The notes beneath the pieces are model-generated. The model ran no database searches. It was not told the origin of the DNA and saw only the letters and a program-made list of their open reading frames with translations. Below, piece by piece: positions 35,736-44,769 of a stretch of 64,000 bases of DNA. Positions within the stretch are counted from its first letter, which is position 1; every line of letters begins with the position of its first letter. This DNA is from Chitinophagaceae bacterium (GTDB lineage: Bacteria; Bacteroidota; Bacteroidia; Chitinophagales; Chitinophagaceae): the NCBI GenBank assembly GCA_947454155.1, contig CANGIT010000001.1:124001-188000 (forward strand), read 5' to 3'. The position numbers and the translations under genes were made by a program.

Positions 35736-36623
35736 ATGGCCATACTAACGATCGAAAAAATTTCTAAAAACTACGGTCCTGTTAAAGCCTTGCAGGAAGT
35801 CTCTTTTGAGGTACCGCAAGGTTCTGTGTTTGGCATTCTTGGTCCTAACGGCAGCGGTAAAACGACCTTATTGGGTATTGTGATGGATGTGCTGAAGTCT
35901 ACAGCAGGCAGTTTCAAACTTTTTGACGAGTTGCCTGGAGCGCATCACCGCAGAAGAATAGGCACCTTGCTCGAAACGCCCAACTTCTATCATTATCTCT
36001 CTGCTGTTCAAAATCTGAAAATTACAGCGGCCATCAAACAAACAGACGAAGCCGATATTCTTCGTGTGCTTGAACTTGTTGATTTGTTGCCAAGGAAAGA
36101 TTCACCTTTCAGCACATATAGCTTGGGGATGAAACAAAGGCTGGCCATCGCCGCTGCTTTACTGGGCGATCCGGAAGTATTGGTTTTAGATGAACCTACA
36201 AACGGACTCGATCCTGTTGGTATAGCCGAAATTCGTGAGTTGATCAGAAAACTTGCCGCAGAAGGTAAAACCATCATCATGGCCAGTCATATGCTCGATG
36301 AAGTGGAGAAAGTTTGTACGCATGTCGCCATTCTCAAATTCGGTAAACTCATCACCAGCGGCGAAGTGGCTGAAATTCTTATTCACGACGATGTGGTAGA
36401 GATTGCTGCAGCCAACATGGAGTCTTTGTTTACAGCAGTGCAGCAAATGCCGGGGTTGAAAGGCCTGCAAGAGAAAAATGGAGTCATTCAACTTTATTTT
36501 GTTTATGATACCGCCAGGCTGGATGAAATCAACCGTTTTTGTTTTGAAAAAGGACACACGCTGTCTCTATTGCAACAGAAAAAGAAAAGCCTCGAAACCA
36601 AATTTCTAGAACTTACCCATTAA
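35736..36623 (+). CDS. ABC transporter ATP-binding protein
   Basis: 295-residue cytoplasmic ATPase of an ABC-2-type exporter. Seen: Walker A GPNGSGKTT (about 36-44), signature YSLGMKQRLAIAAAL, Walker B VLVLDEPTNGLDP, and H-loop MASHMLDEVE. The C-terminal 90 residues are the accessory region common to NatA/CcmA-type ATPases. Pairs with the permease gene 9 bases downstream. The substrate is unknown. Confidence 0.93.
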   Translation: MAILTIEKISKNYGPVKALQEVSFEVPQGSVFGILGPNGSGKTTLLGIVMDVLKSTAGSFKLFDELPGAHHRRRIGTLLETPNFYHYLSAVQNLKITAAIKQTDEADILRVLELVDLLPRKDSPFSTYSLGMKQRLAIAAALLGDPEVLVLDEPTNGLDPVGIAEIRELIRKLAAEGKTIIMASHMLDEVEKVCTHVAILKFGKLITSGEVAEILIHDDVVEIAAANMESLFTAVQQMPGLKGLQEKNGVIQLYFVYDTARLDEINRFCFEKGHTLSLLQQKKKSLETKFLELTH

Positions 36624-36632
36624 TCAATCAAC

Positions 36633-37457
36633 ATGTGGCAACTGCTTAAAATAGAATGGATGAAAATGAAGTCTTATAAAGTATTCATCATCCTCAGTTT
36701 GTTTTTCATCCTTGGTATTTTTACCGCCAACTACATTGTGTACAGCGTGTTTGCCAATGTGGTGAGTAAGTCGGATGCAAAAATGCTGATCCCCGATTTC
36801 AATCCTTACGACTTCAATTATGTATGGCAAACCATCAGTTATACCTCCGGATTCATCCTCATCATGCCCGCCATGTTGCTGATTATTTTGGTTACCAATG
36901 AATTTGCATATAGAACAAACCGGCAGAATATCATCAATGGATGGAGCCGAAAAGATTTTATTCATGTGAAGCTGATGCTGGCACTTGTTTTCGCTTTGGT
37001 GTCCACATTGATTGTGATTGTAGCCGGATTTATTTTTGGCTGGGCCAGTGGTACATCAGTGGCCTTCAATGGGTTTACACATGTTTTATATTTTTTTCTG
37101 AAAACACTTTCCTATAATCTGCTCGCAGTATTGATGTCGGTGCTGATTAAAAGGACGGGCTTCGCCATTGGCGTGTATTTCGTTTATATGGGAGCGGAAA
37201 ATATCATTTCTCAGATGCTGGATGTATTCAGCTTGAAATTGAAAAAAGAAACTTCGTTTGATCCGGGCTCAATGGGAGATTATCTGCCTATGAACGCCGC
37301 TGATGGGTTACTCTCATTTCCTAATAATTCAATCAAGAAACTGGCCGCCAGCTCATTGCCTACCAACTACACATCATTGGTGATAGGTTTTGCATTGGCT
37401 TATTTGTTGCTTTATGTTTGGATGAGCAGAAGAACGGTGATTAAAAAAGACCTTTAG
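36633..37457 (+). CDS. ABC-2 type transporter permease
   Basis: 274-residue polytopic membrane protein with about six hydrophobic segments (near 18-42, 65-90, 112-140, 145-170, 180-200 and 245-262). No enzymatic motif. It lies 9 bases after the ATPase gene, with which it would form an exporter. Its stop overlaps the end of the convergent epimerase gene by 4 bases. Confidence 0.85.
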   Translation: MWQLLKIEWMKMKSYKVFIILSLFFILGIFTANYIVYSVFANVVSKSDAKMLIPDFNPYDFNYVWQTISYTSGFILIMPAMLLIILVTNEFAYRTNRQNIINGWSRKDFIHVKLMLALVFALVSTLIVIVAGFIFGWASGTSVAFNGFTHVLYFFLKTLSYNLLAVLMSVLIKRTGFAIGVYFVYMGAENIISQMLDVFSLKLKKETSFDPGSMGDYLPMNAADGLLSFPNNSIKKLAASSLPTNYTSLVIGFALAYLLLYVWMSRRTVIKKDL

Positions 37458-38380
37458 TTTTTTTTCAGCAATTGTCGCAAGGCAACTTCAATGCCCGGAT
37501 AGAGAAAAGTGAATCCGCTTTTTCTGATTTTTTCTGCACTGACTGTAGTGCTTTTCAAAACTTCGACGCTTCGTTTCCCCATCATGATTTTGATGATGAA
37601 AGCCGGCACATGGATGGGGACGTAGTATCTCTTGTGCATGATTTCGGCCAGCGAGATGGTTAATGTTTTGTTGGAAACCGGAATAGGCGAAACGGCATTG
37701 AATGCGCCACCTAGTTCTTTGTTCTGAATTAAGTGCAAATAGATGCCACAAAGGTCATCAATATGAATCCAGCTTACAGTTTGTTGACCATTGCCTAAAA
37801 TGGCGGCGATACCCATCTTCACCGGTTTGAGAAATTCGGTCAATGCGCCTCCCTTTTCACTGAGAACAATTCCTGTGCGAACTTTACAAACTCTGATGCC
37901 TAGATCAATTGCCTGGTCGGCAGCGGATTCCCACAATTGACAGGTATGTCCCAAAAAAGTGTTGTCGGCAGGAGCCGTCTCTGTAAATGCTTCTTGATTC
38001 GATTTGTCGGCTCCGTACCATCCAATGGCAGAAGAGCTGATGATACTTTTCACATGATGAGGATGATGACGAAGCTGGTCGATGATCAACGATAAGGTTT
38101 GTGTTCTGCTGTCTATGATTTCCTGTTGATAGGCATCAGTCCATTTATGATCGACCACACCTGCTCCTGCCAAATGAATGATATGATCGGCTTTCAGGAT
38201 GGCATTGATATCAATTTGCTTTGATTTGTAATCCCAATAAGCATAACTGATGTTGTTATTTTCACTTTTCGCCTGTTTGTTGCGGGTAAGGATGATGATG
38301 TGAAAACCTTGTGAGACAAGATGCTGACTTAGTACTTTGCCTGTGAGTCCTGTTCCTCCGGTAATGAGAATTGTTTCCAT
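37454..38380 (-). CDS. TIGR01777 family NAD(P)-dependent epimerase-like protein
   Basis: 308-residue short-chain dehydrogenase/epimerase-like protein (YfcH/SulA-like, TIGR01777). Seen: Rossmann start ILITGGTGLTGKVLSQHL, HLAGAGVVDHKWTDAY, SSSAIGWYG and VRTGIVLSEKGGALTEFL, WIHIDDLCGI, and the C-terminal DUF1731 region (VPAFIIKIMMGKRSVEVLKS). The substrate is not established for the family; plant and cyanobacterial relatives act in division or photosynthesis, which does not transfer. Confidence 0.9.
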   Translation of the reverse strand: METILITGGTGLTGKVLSQHLVSQGFHIIILTRNKQAKSENNNISYAYWDYKSKQIDINAILKADHIIHLAGAGVVDHKWTDAYQQEIIDSRTQTLSLIIDQLRHHPHHVKSIISSSAIGWYGADKSNQEAFTETAPADNTFLGHTCQLWESAADQAIDLGIRVCKVRTGIVLSEKGGALTEFLKPVKMGIAAILGNGQQTVSWIHIDDLCGIYLHLIQNKELGGAFNAVSPIPVSNKTLTISLAEIMHKRYYVPIHVPAFIIKIMMGKRSVEVLKSTTVSAEKIRKSGFTFLYPGIEVALRQLLKKN

Positions 38381-38464
38381 CGCGCAAAGGTCTTTGATTC
38401 ATTCCAAATCCTCTTCAGTTTTGTAGTATTTTTACAGATATACCCGAAATAGTTAAACAAGCTT

Positions 38465-40003
38465 ATGACAGCAGTTATCCCTAAAAAATCAAGATGGATG
38501 GTTTGCTTTTTTGCGGCTTCATTTCTCTTGTTTTCAGCTTTTGCCCCTGCGCAAAAAATCAGTTATGCTTTTCCCGAAAAATCCGACATCAACAGCATCC
38601 GCTTCGAGATTTTGGGCAGGGCAGGGAAGGGCTATCTCATTTATAAAAACATCGCCAAAGATCATTTTATCGTCAGGTACAACTCCGTACTTCAATTAGA
38701 GAAAACCATTGCCATGGACTATCTGCCCGACAGGGTCATTGATATGGATTTCATTCCTTGCAAAGATGGCTATCTGTTGATCTATCAATACCAGAAAAAC
38801 AAAGTGGTGCATTGCATGGGACTGAAAATCGACAGTGCAGGTCTTCCCGTTCATATGCCAAGAGAACTGGATAGCACGTCTATCGGTTTTTTTGCCGACA
38901 ACAAGATCTATGCAACTGCGTACAGTGAAAACCGAAAGCAGATATTGATTTACAGGCGCAACATCAAAAATGAAATATTCAAATTTTCCGCTGTCATTTT
39001 CAACAATGAACTGATGCGTTCCGACAGCTTTGCATTCGAAACGTCCATTAGAAAAAATGAAGAGTATTATGGCGACTGTGTGATTACCAACTCGGGGGAT
39101 ATTGCATTTACGCATGAATACCATAAGGCGGATGAAGATGATGTGTATGACGTGAATGTTTGCGTCAGAAAAACTTTGTCGCCACAGCTGATGGTCAATC
39201 ATGTTTCTCTCGATAACCAATGGGTCAGCCAGCCGATGCTGAAAGCCGATAATTTGAATCGTCGATTGCTGATCAATGCTTTTTACAGAGAGGAGCGTAA
39301 CAGCAGAGTAAAGGGAATTTTTTCTGCATTCGTGGGTGATGACCATGTAATGTCATTGGGCTTTAATCCTTTTTTTGAAACATTAAACAGTATTGACAAC
39401 GGTTATGCCTACCGGAATTTGAAACTGGACAATCTCACACCCAAGCAGGTTTTACTCAAAAAGAGCGGTGGCTTTATTGTTGTAGCAGAAGATACTTACA
39501 CAGAAACCTACAATAATAACAACTGGAACAGGAACGGTTTTTATTCTCCCTATTCCAACATTAACGATTATTATTTCAACAACAATTATTACAACGCCTA
39601 TCGTCCATATGGGGGGTATAACAATTATCAATCCACCCGTTATTCCGCCAATGATATTCTGATAATGTCGGTCGACAGTGTGTCGCGGCTGGAGTGGAAC
39701 AGCATCATCAATAAAAAACAGTTTGCCACTGATGGAGAGAATCATTTGTCGTATGCCACAATGAATGCCGGCAGGGAAATTCAATTTTTCTTTCTTGCCA
39801 ATGATGCCCAGAAAGATATTGTCAGCCATCAGGGTCTGCAATCCAACGGCATGCTCAGTCGGTATCCAACTTTAAGAGGCAATGAATTGAACGTTGAATT
39901 TATGCCCAGGCTCAGCAAGCAAACCGGAGCATTTGAAATAGTGATGCCTTTTTTATACCTGAATAAAATAGGATTTGCCAAAATAGATTATTCCACCCCA
40001 TAG
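38465..40003 (+). CDS. Exported protein of unknown function with Asn/Tyr-rich segment
   Basis: 512 residues, family not recognised. The first 30 residues form a signal peptide (hydrophobic VCFFAASFLLFSAFAP, cleavage near AQ). The body has repeated beta-strand-like stretches that could make a propeller or similar fold. A low-complexity segment at about residues 345-400 is very rich in Asn, Tyr and Gly (for example YYFNNNYYNAYRPYGGYNNY). No catalytic motif is seen. Likely periplasmic or outer-membrane associated; no lipobox. Upstream of a DUF6427-like membrane protein gene. Confidence 0.7.
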   Translation: MTAVIPKKSRWMVCFFAASFLLFSAFAPAQKISYAFPEKSDINSIRFEILGRAGKGYLIYKNIAKDHFIVRYNSVLQLEKTIAMDYLPDRVIDMDFIPCKDGYLLIYQYQKNKVVHCMGLKIDSAGLPVHMPRELDSTSIGFFADNKIYATAYSENRKQILIYRRNIKNEIFKFSAVIFNNELMRSDSFAFETSIRKNEEYYGDCVITNSGDIAFTHEYHKADEDDVYDVNVCVRKTLSPQLMVNHVSLDNQWVSQPMLKADNLNRRLLINAFYREERNSRVKGIFSAFVGDDHVMSLGFNPFFETLNSIDNGYAYRNLKLDNLTPKQVLLKKSGGFIVVAEDTYTETYNNNNWNRNGFYSPYSNINDYYFNNNYYNAYRPYGGYNNYQSTRYSANDILIMSVDSVSRLEWNSIINKKQFATDGENHLSYATMNAGREIQFFFLANDAQKDIVSHQGLQSNGMLSRYPTLRGNELNVEFMPRLSKQTGAFEIVMPFLYLNKIGFAKIDYSTP

Positions 40004-40054
40004 TTTTTCAGCTCAGATTTTTTACACAAATTTGTACATCTTAAATTTTACAAC

Positions 40055-41041
40055 TTGATCGGTAGTTTCAGAAATAACATCCCTTATAATTTTTTCCTGC
40101 TGATCATTTATGCCGTATTGCTCAAATGGTCAACTTTCATCCATCCTGTTCCACCAGTGAGCAGCGCCTCGGATCCTTTCTTATATCAATTTCTGATTGG
40201 GCGTCACATGACTTTTTTCAGTCATTATCCCATAGTGGCCAGCATCATCAGTTTTGGGTTGATTGTTTATCAGGCAGTGGCCTTGAATCATCTGGCTTAC
40301 GAACAAAAATTGTATGCCAAGCCCAACTATCTCAGCGCCATGGCACTGGTGCTTTTTTCCTCTTTATTCAGCACCTGGCATGCACTATCCGGCACCCTCA
40401 TCGCTTCCACATTTATGGTTTGGGTGTTGGGAAGACTTTGTAAGATGGGCCATCTGCCCGAGGCGGGGAAATCATTATTTAACATCGGATTGATTTCGGG
40501 GATAGCCGCTTTGTTTTATTTTTCTTCCATCGTTTTCTTATTGCTCGTGATGTTGTCGCTTGTCATCTCCAGGGCATTCAAATTGTCGGAATGGGTATTG
40601 GTCTTTTTGGGCTTCATCACACCATACTACCTGGTTTTGTCATTGCTCTATCTTAATAATTACGACCTTCGTCAGGTTCTTCCTGATACGGGATTGAGCC
40701 TTCCTGTTGTGCATCTCAGTCAATATGAATGGAGCTCCATCATCCTGGTATTAGTAACTTCTGCTGTTGGATTTGTTTTGATTCAAAACAACATGAGAAG
40801 GTTGCTGGTACAATCACGCAAAAGCTGGTCAATCACTTTTATTTTCCTGCTGATAGCAGTTCTTATTGCATTTGCCAACAAAGCACCTTCTTTTACCAAT
40901 TATTATTTTATTATTCCTCCAATGGCCTTGGTGGCTGCTGCAGCCTATCATTATCCCAGCAGGCGCTGGTTTCCGAATCTTTCTCACTGGGGCTTGGTCA
41001 TTTTATCCATCATCGTGGGATATTTTTTTATTACCCATTGA
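40055..41041 (+). CDS. Polytopic membrane protein, DUF6427-like
   Basis: 328 residues with about ten hydrophobic segments and no charged catalytic motif. The N-terminus MIGSFRNNIPYNFFLLIIYA and overall pattern resemble the Bacteroidota DUF6427 family, of unknown function. The start is TTG at 40055. purQ begins 42 bases after its stop. The family call is from memory of the pattern, so moderate. Confidence 0.6.
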   Translation: MIGSFRNNIPYNFFLLIIYAVLLKWSTFIHPVPPVSSASDPFLYQFLIGRHMTFFSHYPIVASIISFGLIVYQAVALNHLAYEQKLYAKPNYLSAMALVLFSSLFSTWHALSGTLIASTFMVWVLGRLCKMGHLPEAGKSLFNIGLISGIAALFYFSSIVFLLLVMLSLVISRAFKLSEWVLVFLGFITPYYLVLSLLYLNNYDLRQVLPDTGLSLPVVHLSQYEWSSIILVLVTSAVGFVLIQNNMRRLLVQSRKSWSITFIFLLIAVLIAFANKAPSFTNYYFIIPPMALVAAAAYHYPSRRWFPNLSHWGLVILSIIVGYFFITH

Positions 41042-41052
41042 TGCCTATTTGG

Positions 41053-41060
41053 TAGTTTTG
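41053..41060 (+). promoter_or_regulatory. Possible -7 element for purQ
   Basis: TAGTTTTG matches TAnnTTTG 23 bases before the purQ ATG. No convincing TTTG is present at the -33 place, so only the -7 half is supported. Confidence 0.35.
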
Positions 41061-41083
41061 CCGTATAAATTAAAAATCTGATT

Positions 41084-41755
41084 ATGAAATTTGGTGTGGT
41101 AGTATTTCCAGGTTCCAATTGCGATAGAGATATGATTGAAGCTTTGCGTAATGACTTGCATCAAGAAGTCATAGAGCTTTGGCACAAAGATGACGATATC
41201 AGCATGTTTACAACAGATGATTGCATTGTTCTTCCTGGCGGTTTCAGTTATGGTGATTATCTGCGTTGTGGGGCCATTGCACGATTCAGTCCCATGATGC
41301 AGCGTGTAATAGAATTTGCCGGTAAAGGAGGCAAGGTGCTGGGGGTTTGTAATGGATTTCAGATATTATGTGAAAGCGGATTGTTGCCTGGTGTTTTGCT
41401 TAAAAATGCCAATCAGCAATTTATTTGTAAAAATGTTTACCTGAAAGGCCAATTACAAGGTGATGAGGGCGTTTATAAAATTCCAATCGCACATGGCGAG
41501 GGAAGGTTTCATGCTTCGGAAGAAACTTTGGCGCAATTACGTGCTAACGGACAAATCATGTATAAATATTGTTCGGCATCCGGGGAAGTTGATGCAGAAA
41601 GCAATCCGAATGGAACCACTGAAAATATCGCCGGCATCTGCAATGAAACCAGAAATGTTTTCGGTATGATGCCTCATCCCGAAAGGGCTTGTAGTGGCGA
41701 TGTGTATAATTGGGACGGCAAAGCGGTCTTCAAAACACTTTTCGGCATCGGATAA
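41084..41755 (+). CDS. purQ: Phosphoribosylformylglycinamidine synthase subunit PurQ
   Basis: Glutaminase subunit of the PurSQL complex in purine synthesis, class I glutamine amidotransferase. 223 residues. Seen: VVVFPGSNCDRDM, LPGGFSYGDYLRCGAIA, nucleophile elbow GVCNGFQILCE, and C-terminal HPERA carrying the His-Glu of the triad. purS and purL are not nearby; their presence elsewhere (small-type PurL) is implied by a separate PurQ. Confidence 0.95.
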   Translation: MKFGVVVFPGSNCDRDMIEALRNDLHQEVIELWHKDDDISMFTTDDCIVLPGGFSYGDYLRCGAIARFSPMMQRVIEFAGKGGKVLGVCNGFQILCESGLLPGVLLKNANQQFICKNVYLKGQLQGDEGVYKIPIAHGEGRFHASEETLAQLRANGQIMYKYCSASGEVDAESNPNGTTENIAGICNETRNVFGMMPHPERACSGDVYNWDGKAVFKTLFGIG

Positions 41756-41864
41756 TGGCAAAGCCTTAACAAAGCACAGTTGATTTTTTGTTATTACCGC
41801 ATTAATTTTAACGGGCAAAAATTTTAGTCTAATCTTCAAGACGCACCATAAAACTTTGAAAAAA

Positions 41865-42323
41865 ATGAAAAAATCAATCCTCATATTTTTTCTGGCTGTT
41901 TTCGCCACTTTATTTTCCCAAGCACAGGTAGAAGATCCTGTTAGTTGGACTTTCACTGCAAAAAAAATCAGTCCCAAGATTTTTGAGTTACACATGACAG
42001 CAGACGTTAGCGGCAATTGGCATATTTACGCACAAAATGCCGGCGAAGGTCCGGAGCCCACCATTTTCAATTTCACCAAGAATCCTTTAGTCAAACTTGT
42101 AGGCAATACCAAAGAAGTAGGAAAACTCGAATCGGCATATGATCCCAATTTCAAATCCACACTTCGGTTTTACAATGGCAAGGTGGATTTCGTTCAAAAA
42201 ATCACCGTGAAATCAGATGCCAATACGGTCATCAAGGGAAATGTCTCTTTCATGGTTTGTAACGACAGAAGATGTCTGCCGCCTAAAGAAATTCCTTTTT
42301 CCATTAAGCTAGACAATAAATAA
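41865..42323 (+). CDS. Free-standing DsbD-alpha-like thiol-disulfide protein
   Basis: 152 residues from the ATG at 41865, with signal peptide ending in SQAQ. The mature part is a single DsbD N-terminal (alpha) domain: WTFTAKKISPKIFELHMTA, GNWHIYAQN, and two cysteines in MVCNDRRCLPPKE (C-x4-C), which match the position of the redox pair in DsbD-alpha. It would be periplasmic and pass electrons to targets such as thioredoxin-like or cytochrome maturation proteins. The next gene is a DsbD whose own alpha domain has no cysteines, so this protein may supply the missing function. Confidence 0.8.
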   Translation: MKKSILIFFLAVFATLFSQAQVEDPVSWTFTAKKISPKIFELHMTADVSGNWHIYAQNAGEGPEPTIFNFTKNPLVKLVGNTKEVGKLESAYDPNFKSTLRFYNGKVDFVQKITVKSDANTVIKGNVSFMVCNDRRCLPPKEIPFSIKLDNK

Positions 42324-42340
42324 GTTTTATTTTCGAACAC

Positions 42341-42366
42341 ATCCCGATAACTTCGGGATTTTTTAT
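42341..42366 (+). terminator. Rho-independent terminator between the two DsbD-family genes
   Basis: Stem ATCCCGA / TCGGGAT (42341-42347 and 42353-42359), 5-base loop, then seven Ts before an A. It implies that the small gene and dsbD are at least partly separate transcripts. Confidence 0.85.
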
Positions 42367-42421
42367 TGCATCAGGATGTGGTGAATATCGTACTGAACAT
42401 CCTAAAAATATTTTTTGGCAA

Positions 42422-44365
42422 ATGAAGTTTCAATTTATTTCAAAAGTCTTGACCCTTGTTGTGTTACTGTTTTGTATGAGCGGCCAATTGATGGCACAAG
42501 ACAGCAGTGTGGTCAAATGGACACTATTATCAACTCCGGTAAAAAATAAAGCAAACGCTTATCAGATTGAAATTAAAGGCGCCATACCTGAAGGCTGGCA
42601 TCTCTATGAAAAAAATGATAAAGAAGGACTGGAAGGTCTTCATTTTGATTATCACGATTCATCCGTATCGGTAGGGGCTGATTCCATATCCGGAAACAAA
42701 AAAATGATGAGTGATCAGATTTTTGATGGGAAGTCGATGAGGGTATACTCAGATACTGTTGTAGTAAGACAATTATTATCTTCCAGCAATTCACTTCCGG
42801 TGGCATTGAATCTTACTTTGAATTATGAATTGTCTAAGGGCAATGATTTTATCACTGAAGAACAAAAGCTGAAAGTGATCTTTAAAACAGACGGCTTTAC
42901 TTCAGTGCTGCCAAAGATTCTCATACCATCCATTGATATCACTCATCCGAAAAAAGAATGCGGCACTGCAGTCATGGACAATGCGTCAAAGAGTTTATGG
43001 AGCATCTTCATCATTGGCTTTCTGGGAGGCTTGATTGCATTGATTACCCCTTGTGTGTTTCCAATGATACCGCTGACGGTTTCTTTTTTTACCAAAAGAG
43101 CGCAATCCCGTAAAAAAGGAATCACCAATGCTTTCTTGTATGGTTTTTTCATTTTTCTCATTTACATTCTCTTGAGCTTACCCTTTCATTTTCTCGATAG
43201 TGTCAATCCGGAGTTCCTGAACAACATCTCCACCAATGAATACGTCAATATTGTTCTGTTTGTAGTCATCATTGCTTTCGCTTTGTCATTTTTTGGACTT
43301 TATGAAATCACATTGCCTGCCTCTTTTTCAACAGGTGCGGACAGTAAGGCTGGTGTTGGGAATGTGTTGGGTATCTTCTTTATGGCACTTACCCTGGCCA
43401 TTGTTTCATTTTCCTGTACAGGTCCTATTTTGGGATCCTTATTGGCTGGCTCGCTGGCTTCCAATGGTGGTGCGATGCAGCTCACGGCAGGAATGGCCGG
43501 ATTTGGACTGGCTTTGGCCATGCCATTTGCCTTGTTGGCATTGTTCCCTAATCTGATGCAGTCGTTGCCGCGTTCGGGTGGCTGGTTGGGAACGGTGAAA
43601 GTGACTTTGGGTTTTCTGGAATTGGCGCTGGCGCTGAAATTCTTATCACAGGCCGATTTGGTCAAGCATTGGGGGATATTGAAAAGAGAAACCTTTATCG
43701 GCATCTGGATCCTCATCGGTATCGCTTTGACCTTGTTTCTTTTTGGAAAAATCAAAATAGGTCATGACGCTCCTCCTGATAAATTATCAACAGGAAGAAA
43801 AATTGTCGCTTCATTTTTCCTTTTGGTCACCCTCTATCTGATTCCAGGCGTTACCAACACTCCTTATGCCAATTTGAAATTGATCAGCGGTTTTCCGCCA
43901 CCATTGAACTATAGTGTATACCAAAAACAATCCCCCGGTAATGAATTCGAAGCAGGATTAATCCGTGCACGACTCGAACAGAAGCCCATTTTACTCGACT
44001 TTACAGGCTATGCCTGTGTGAATTGCCGCAGGATGGAAGAAACTGTTTGGATTGATCCCGCCATCGAAAAAATGATGAATGAAAAATTTGTAGTGATTTC
44101 ATTGTATGTTGATGATAAAAAGAAATTGCCTGCAGCTCAGCAATTTACTTACACCACCAAAAATGGGGTAAAAAAAGAAATTGTTACTTATGGCGATTTG
44201 TGGTCTACCCTGCAAACAGATAATTTTGCCAACAATTCACAGCCCTGGTATGCCATCATCAATACCAATGAGCAGTTGATGAATCATCCTGTTGGCTATA
44301 CGCCAGATAAGAAAGAATACCTTCAATGGCTTACATGTGGCTGGGAAGCTTCAAAAACTGATTAA
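42422..44365 (+). CDS. dsbD: Thiol:disulfide interchange protein DsbD-type transporter
   Basis: 647-residue membrane protein carrying electrons from cytoplasmic thioredoxin to the periplasm. Order: signal peptide (MKFQFISKVL...LMAQ), an alpha-like domain (about 25-175) with no cysteine pair, an eight-helix beta domain (about 190-480) with its two redox cysteines in ITPCVFPM (about 211) and FSCTGP (about 332), and a thioredoxin-like gamma domain with CVNC (about 530-533). A cysteine at about 180 (ECGTA) is outside the usual position. With the preceding gene it forms a likely functional pair. Confidence 0.92.
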   Translation: MKFQFISKVLTLVVLLFCMSGQLMAQDSSVVKWTLLSTPVKNKANAYQIEIKGAIPEGWHLYEKNDKEGLEGLHFDYHDSSVSVGADSISGNKKMMSDQIFDGKSMRVYSDTVVVRQLLSSSNSLPVALNLTLNYELSKGNDFITEEQKLKVIFKTDGFTSVLPKILIPSIDITHPKKECGTAVMDNASKSLWSIFIIGFLGGLIALITPCVFPMIPLTVSFFTKRAQSRKKGITNAFLYGFFIFLIYILLSLPFHFLDSVNPEFLNNISTNEYVNIVLFVVIIAFALSFFGLYEITLPASFSTGADSKAGVGNVLGIFFMALTLAIVSFSCTGPILGSLLAGSLASNGGAMQLTAGMAGFGLALAMPFALLALFPNLMQSLPRSGGWLGTVKVTLGFLELALALKFLSQADLVKHWGILKRETFIGIWILIGIALTLFLFGKIKIGHDAPPDKLSTGRKIVASFFLLVTLYLIPGVTNTPYANLKLISGFPPPLNYSVYQKQSPGNEFEAGLIRARLEQKPILLDFTGYACVNCRRMEETVWIDPAIEKMMNEKFVVISLYVDDKKKLPAAQQFTYTTKNGVKKEIVTYGDLWSTLQTDNFANNSQPWYAIINTNEQLMNHPVGYTPDKKEYLQWLTCGWEASKTD

Positions 44366-44378
44366 TTTTTTTAGTTAA

Positions 44379-44633
44379 CCACAAAGGACACAAAGCTTTT
44401 CACAAAGCACACTACTATTGTTTGTGGCACTTGTGTTTCCTTCTTGATCCTTGTGGTAAAAAACCACAAAGATCAAGAAGCTTCTCACAAAGTACGCTAC
44501 TATTGTTTGTGATCCTTGTGTTTCCTTCGTGATCCTTGTGGTAAAAAACCACAAAGCACACAAAGTTTCTCACAAAGCACACTACTATTGTTTGTTGCCC
44601 TAGTGTTTCCTTCGTGATCCTTGTGTTAGCTAA
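44379..44633. repeat. Three tandem 85-bp repeats with inverted ends
   Basis: Three copies of exactly 85 bases each begin with CCACAAAG (44379, 44464, 44549). Each ends with TGATCCTTGTG, nearly the reverse complement of its own beginning (best in copy 2: CCACAAAGATCAAGAAG against CTTCGTGATCCTTGTGG), so every unit could fold into a hairpin. Copies share an internal CTACTATTGTTTGT core. The array fills most of the 404 bases between dsbD and the sigma factor gene. No gene is seen; a short open frame inside it is a by-product of the repeat. Confidence 0.9.
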
Positions 44634-44711
44634 CCTGAAAGCAAACTATTTTTATTCATTATTAACCAGGTGTTTTCTTCATTATTCTTGTGTTTATAAA
44701 ACATAGCCCAT

Positions 44712-44739
44712 AAAAAAAACTCCCAACATGTGGGAGTTT
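44712..44739 (-). terminator. Rho-independent terminator after the sigma factor gene
   Basis: On the minus strand, AAACTCCCA pairs with TGGGAGTTT around a 5-base loop (44739-44717) and runs into eight Ts. It lies about 30 bases past the stop of the sigma factor gene. Confidence 0.88.
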
Positions 44740-44769
44740 CTGATAAAATTGGGGGTTACAGTTTATTGA

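Noticed and set aside
44375..44563. Small protein gene in the 85-bp repeat region
   Set aside because: The peptide itself repeats with the DNA unit and has no homologous look; it is a repeat by-product.
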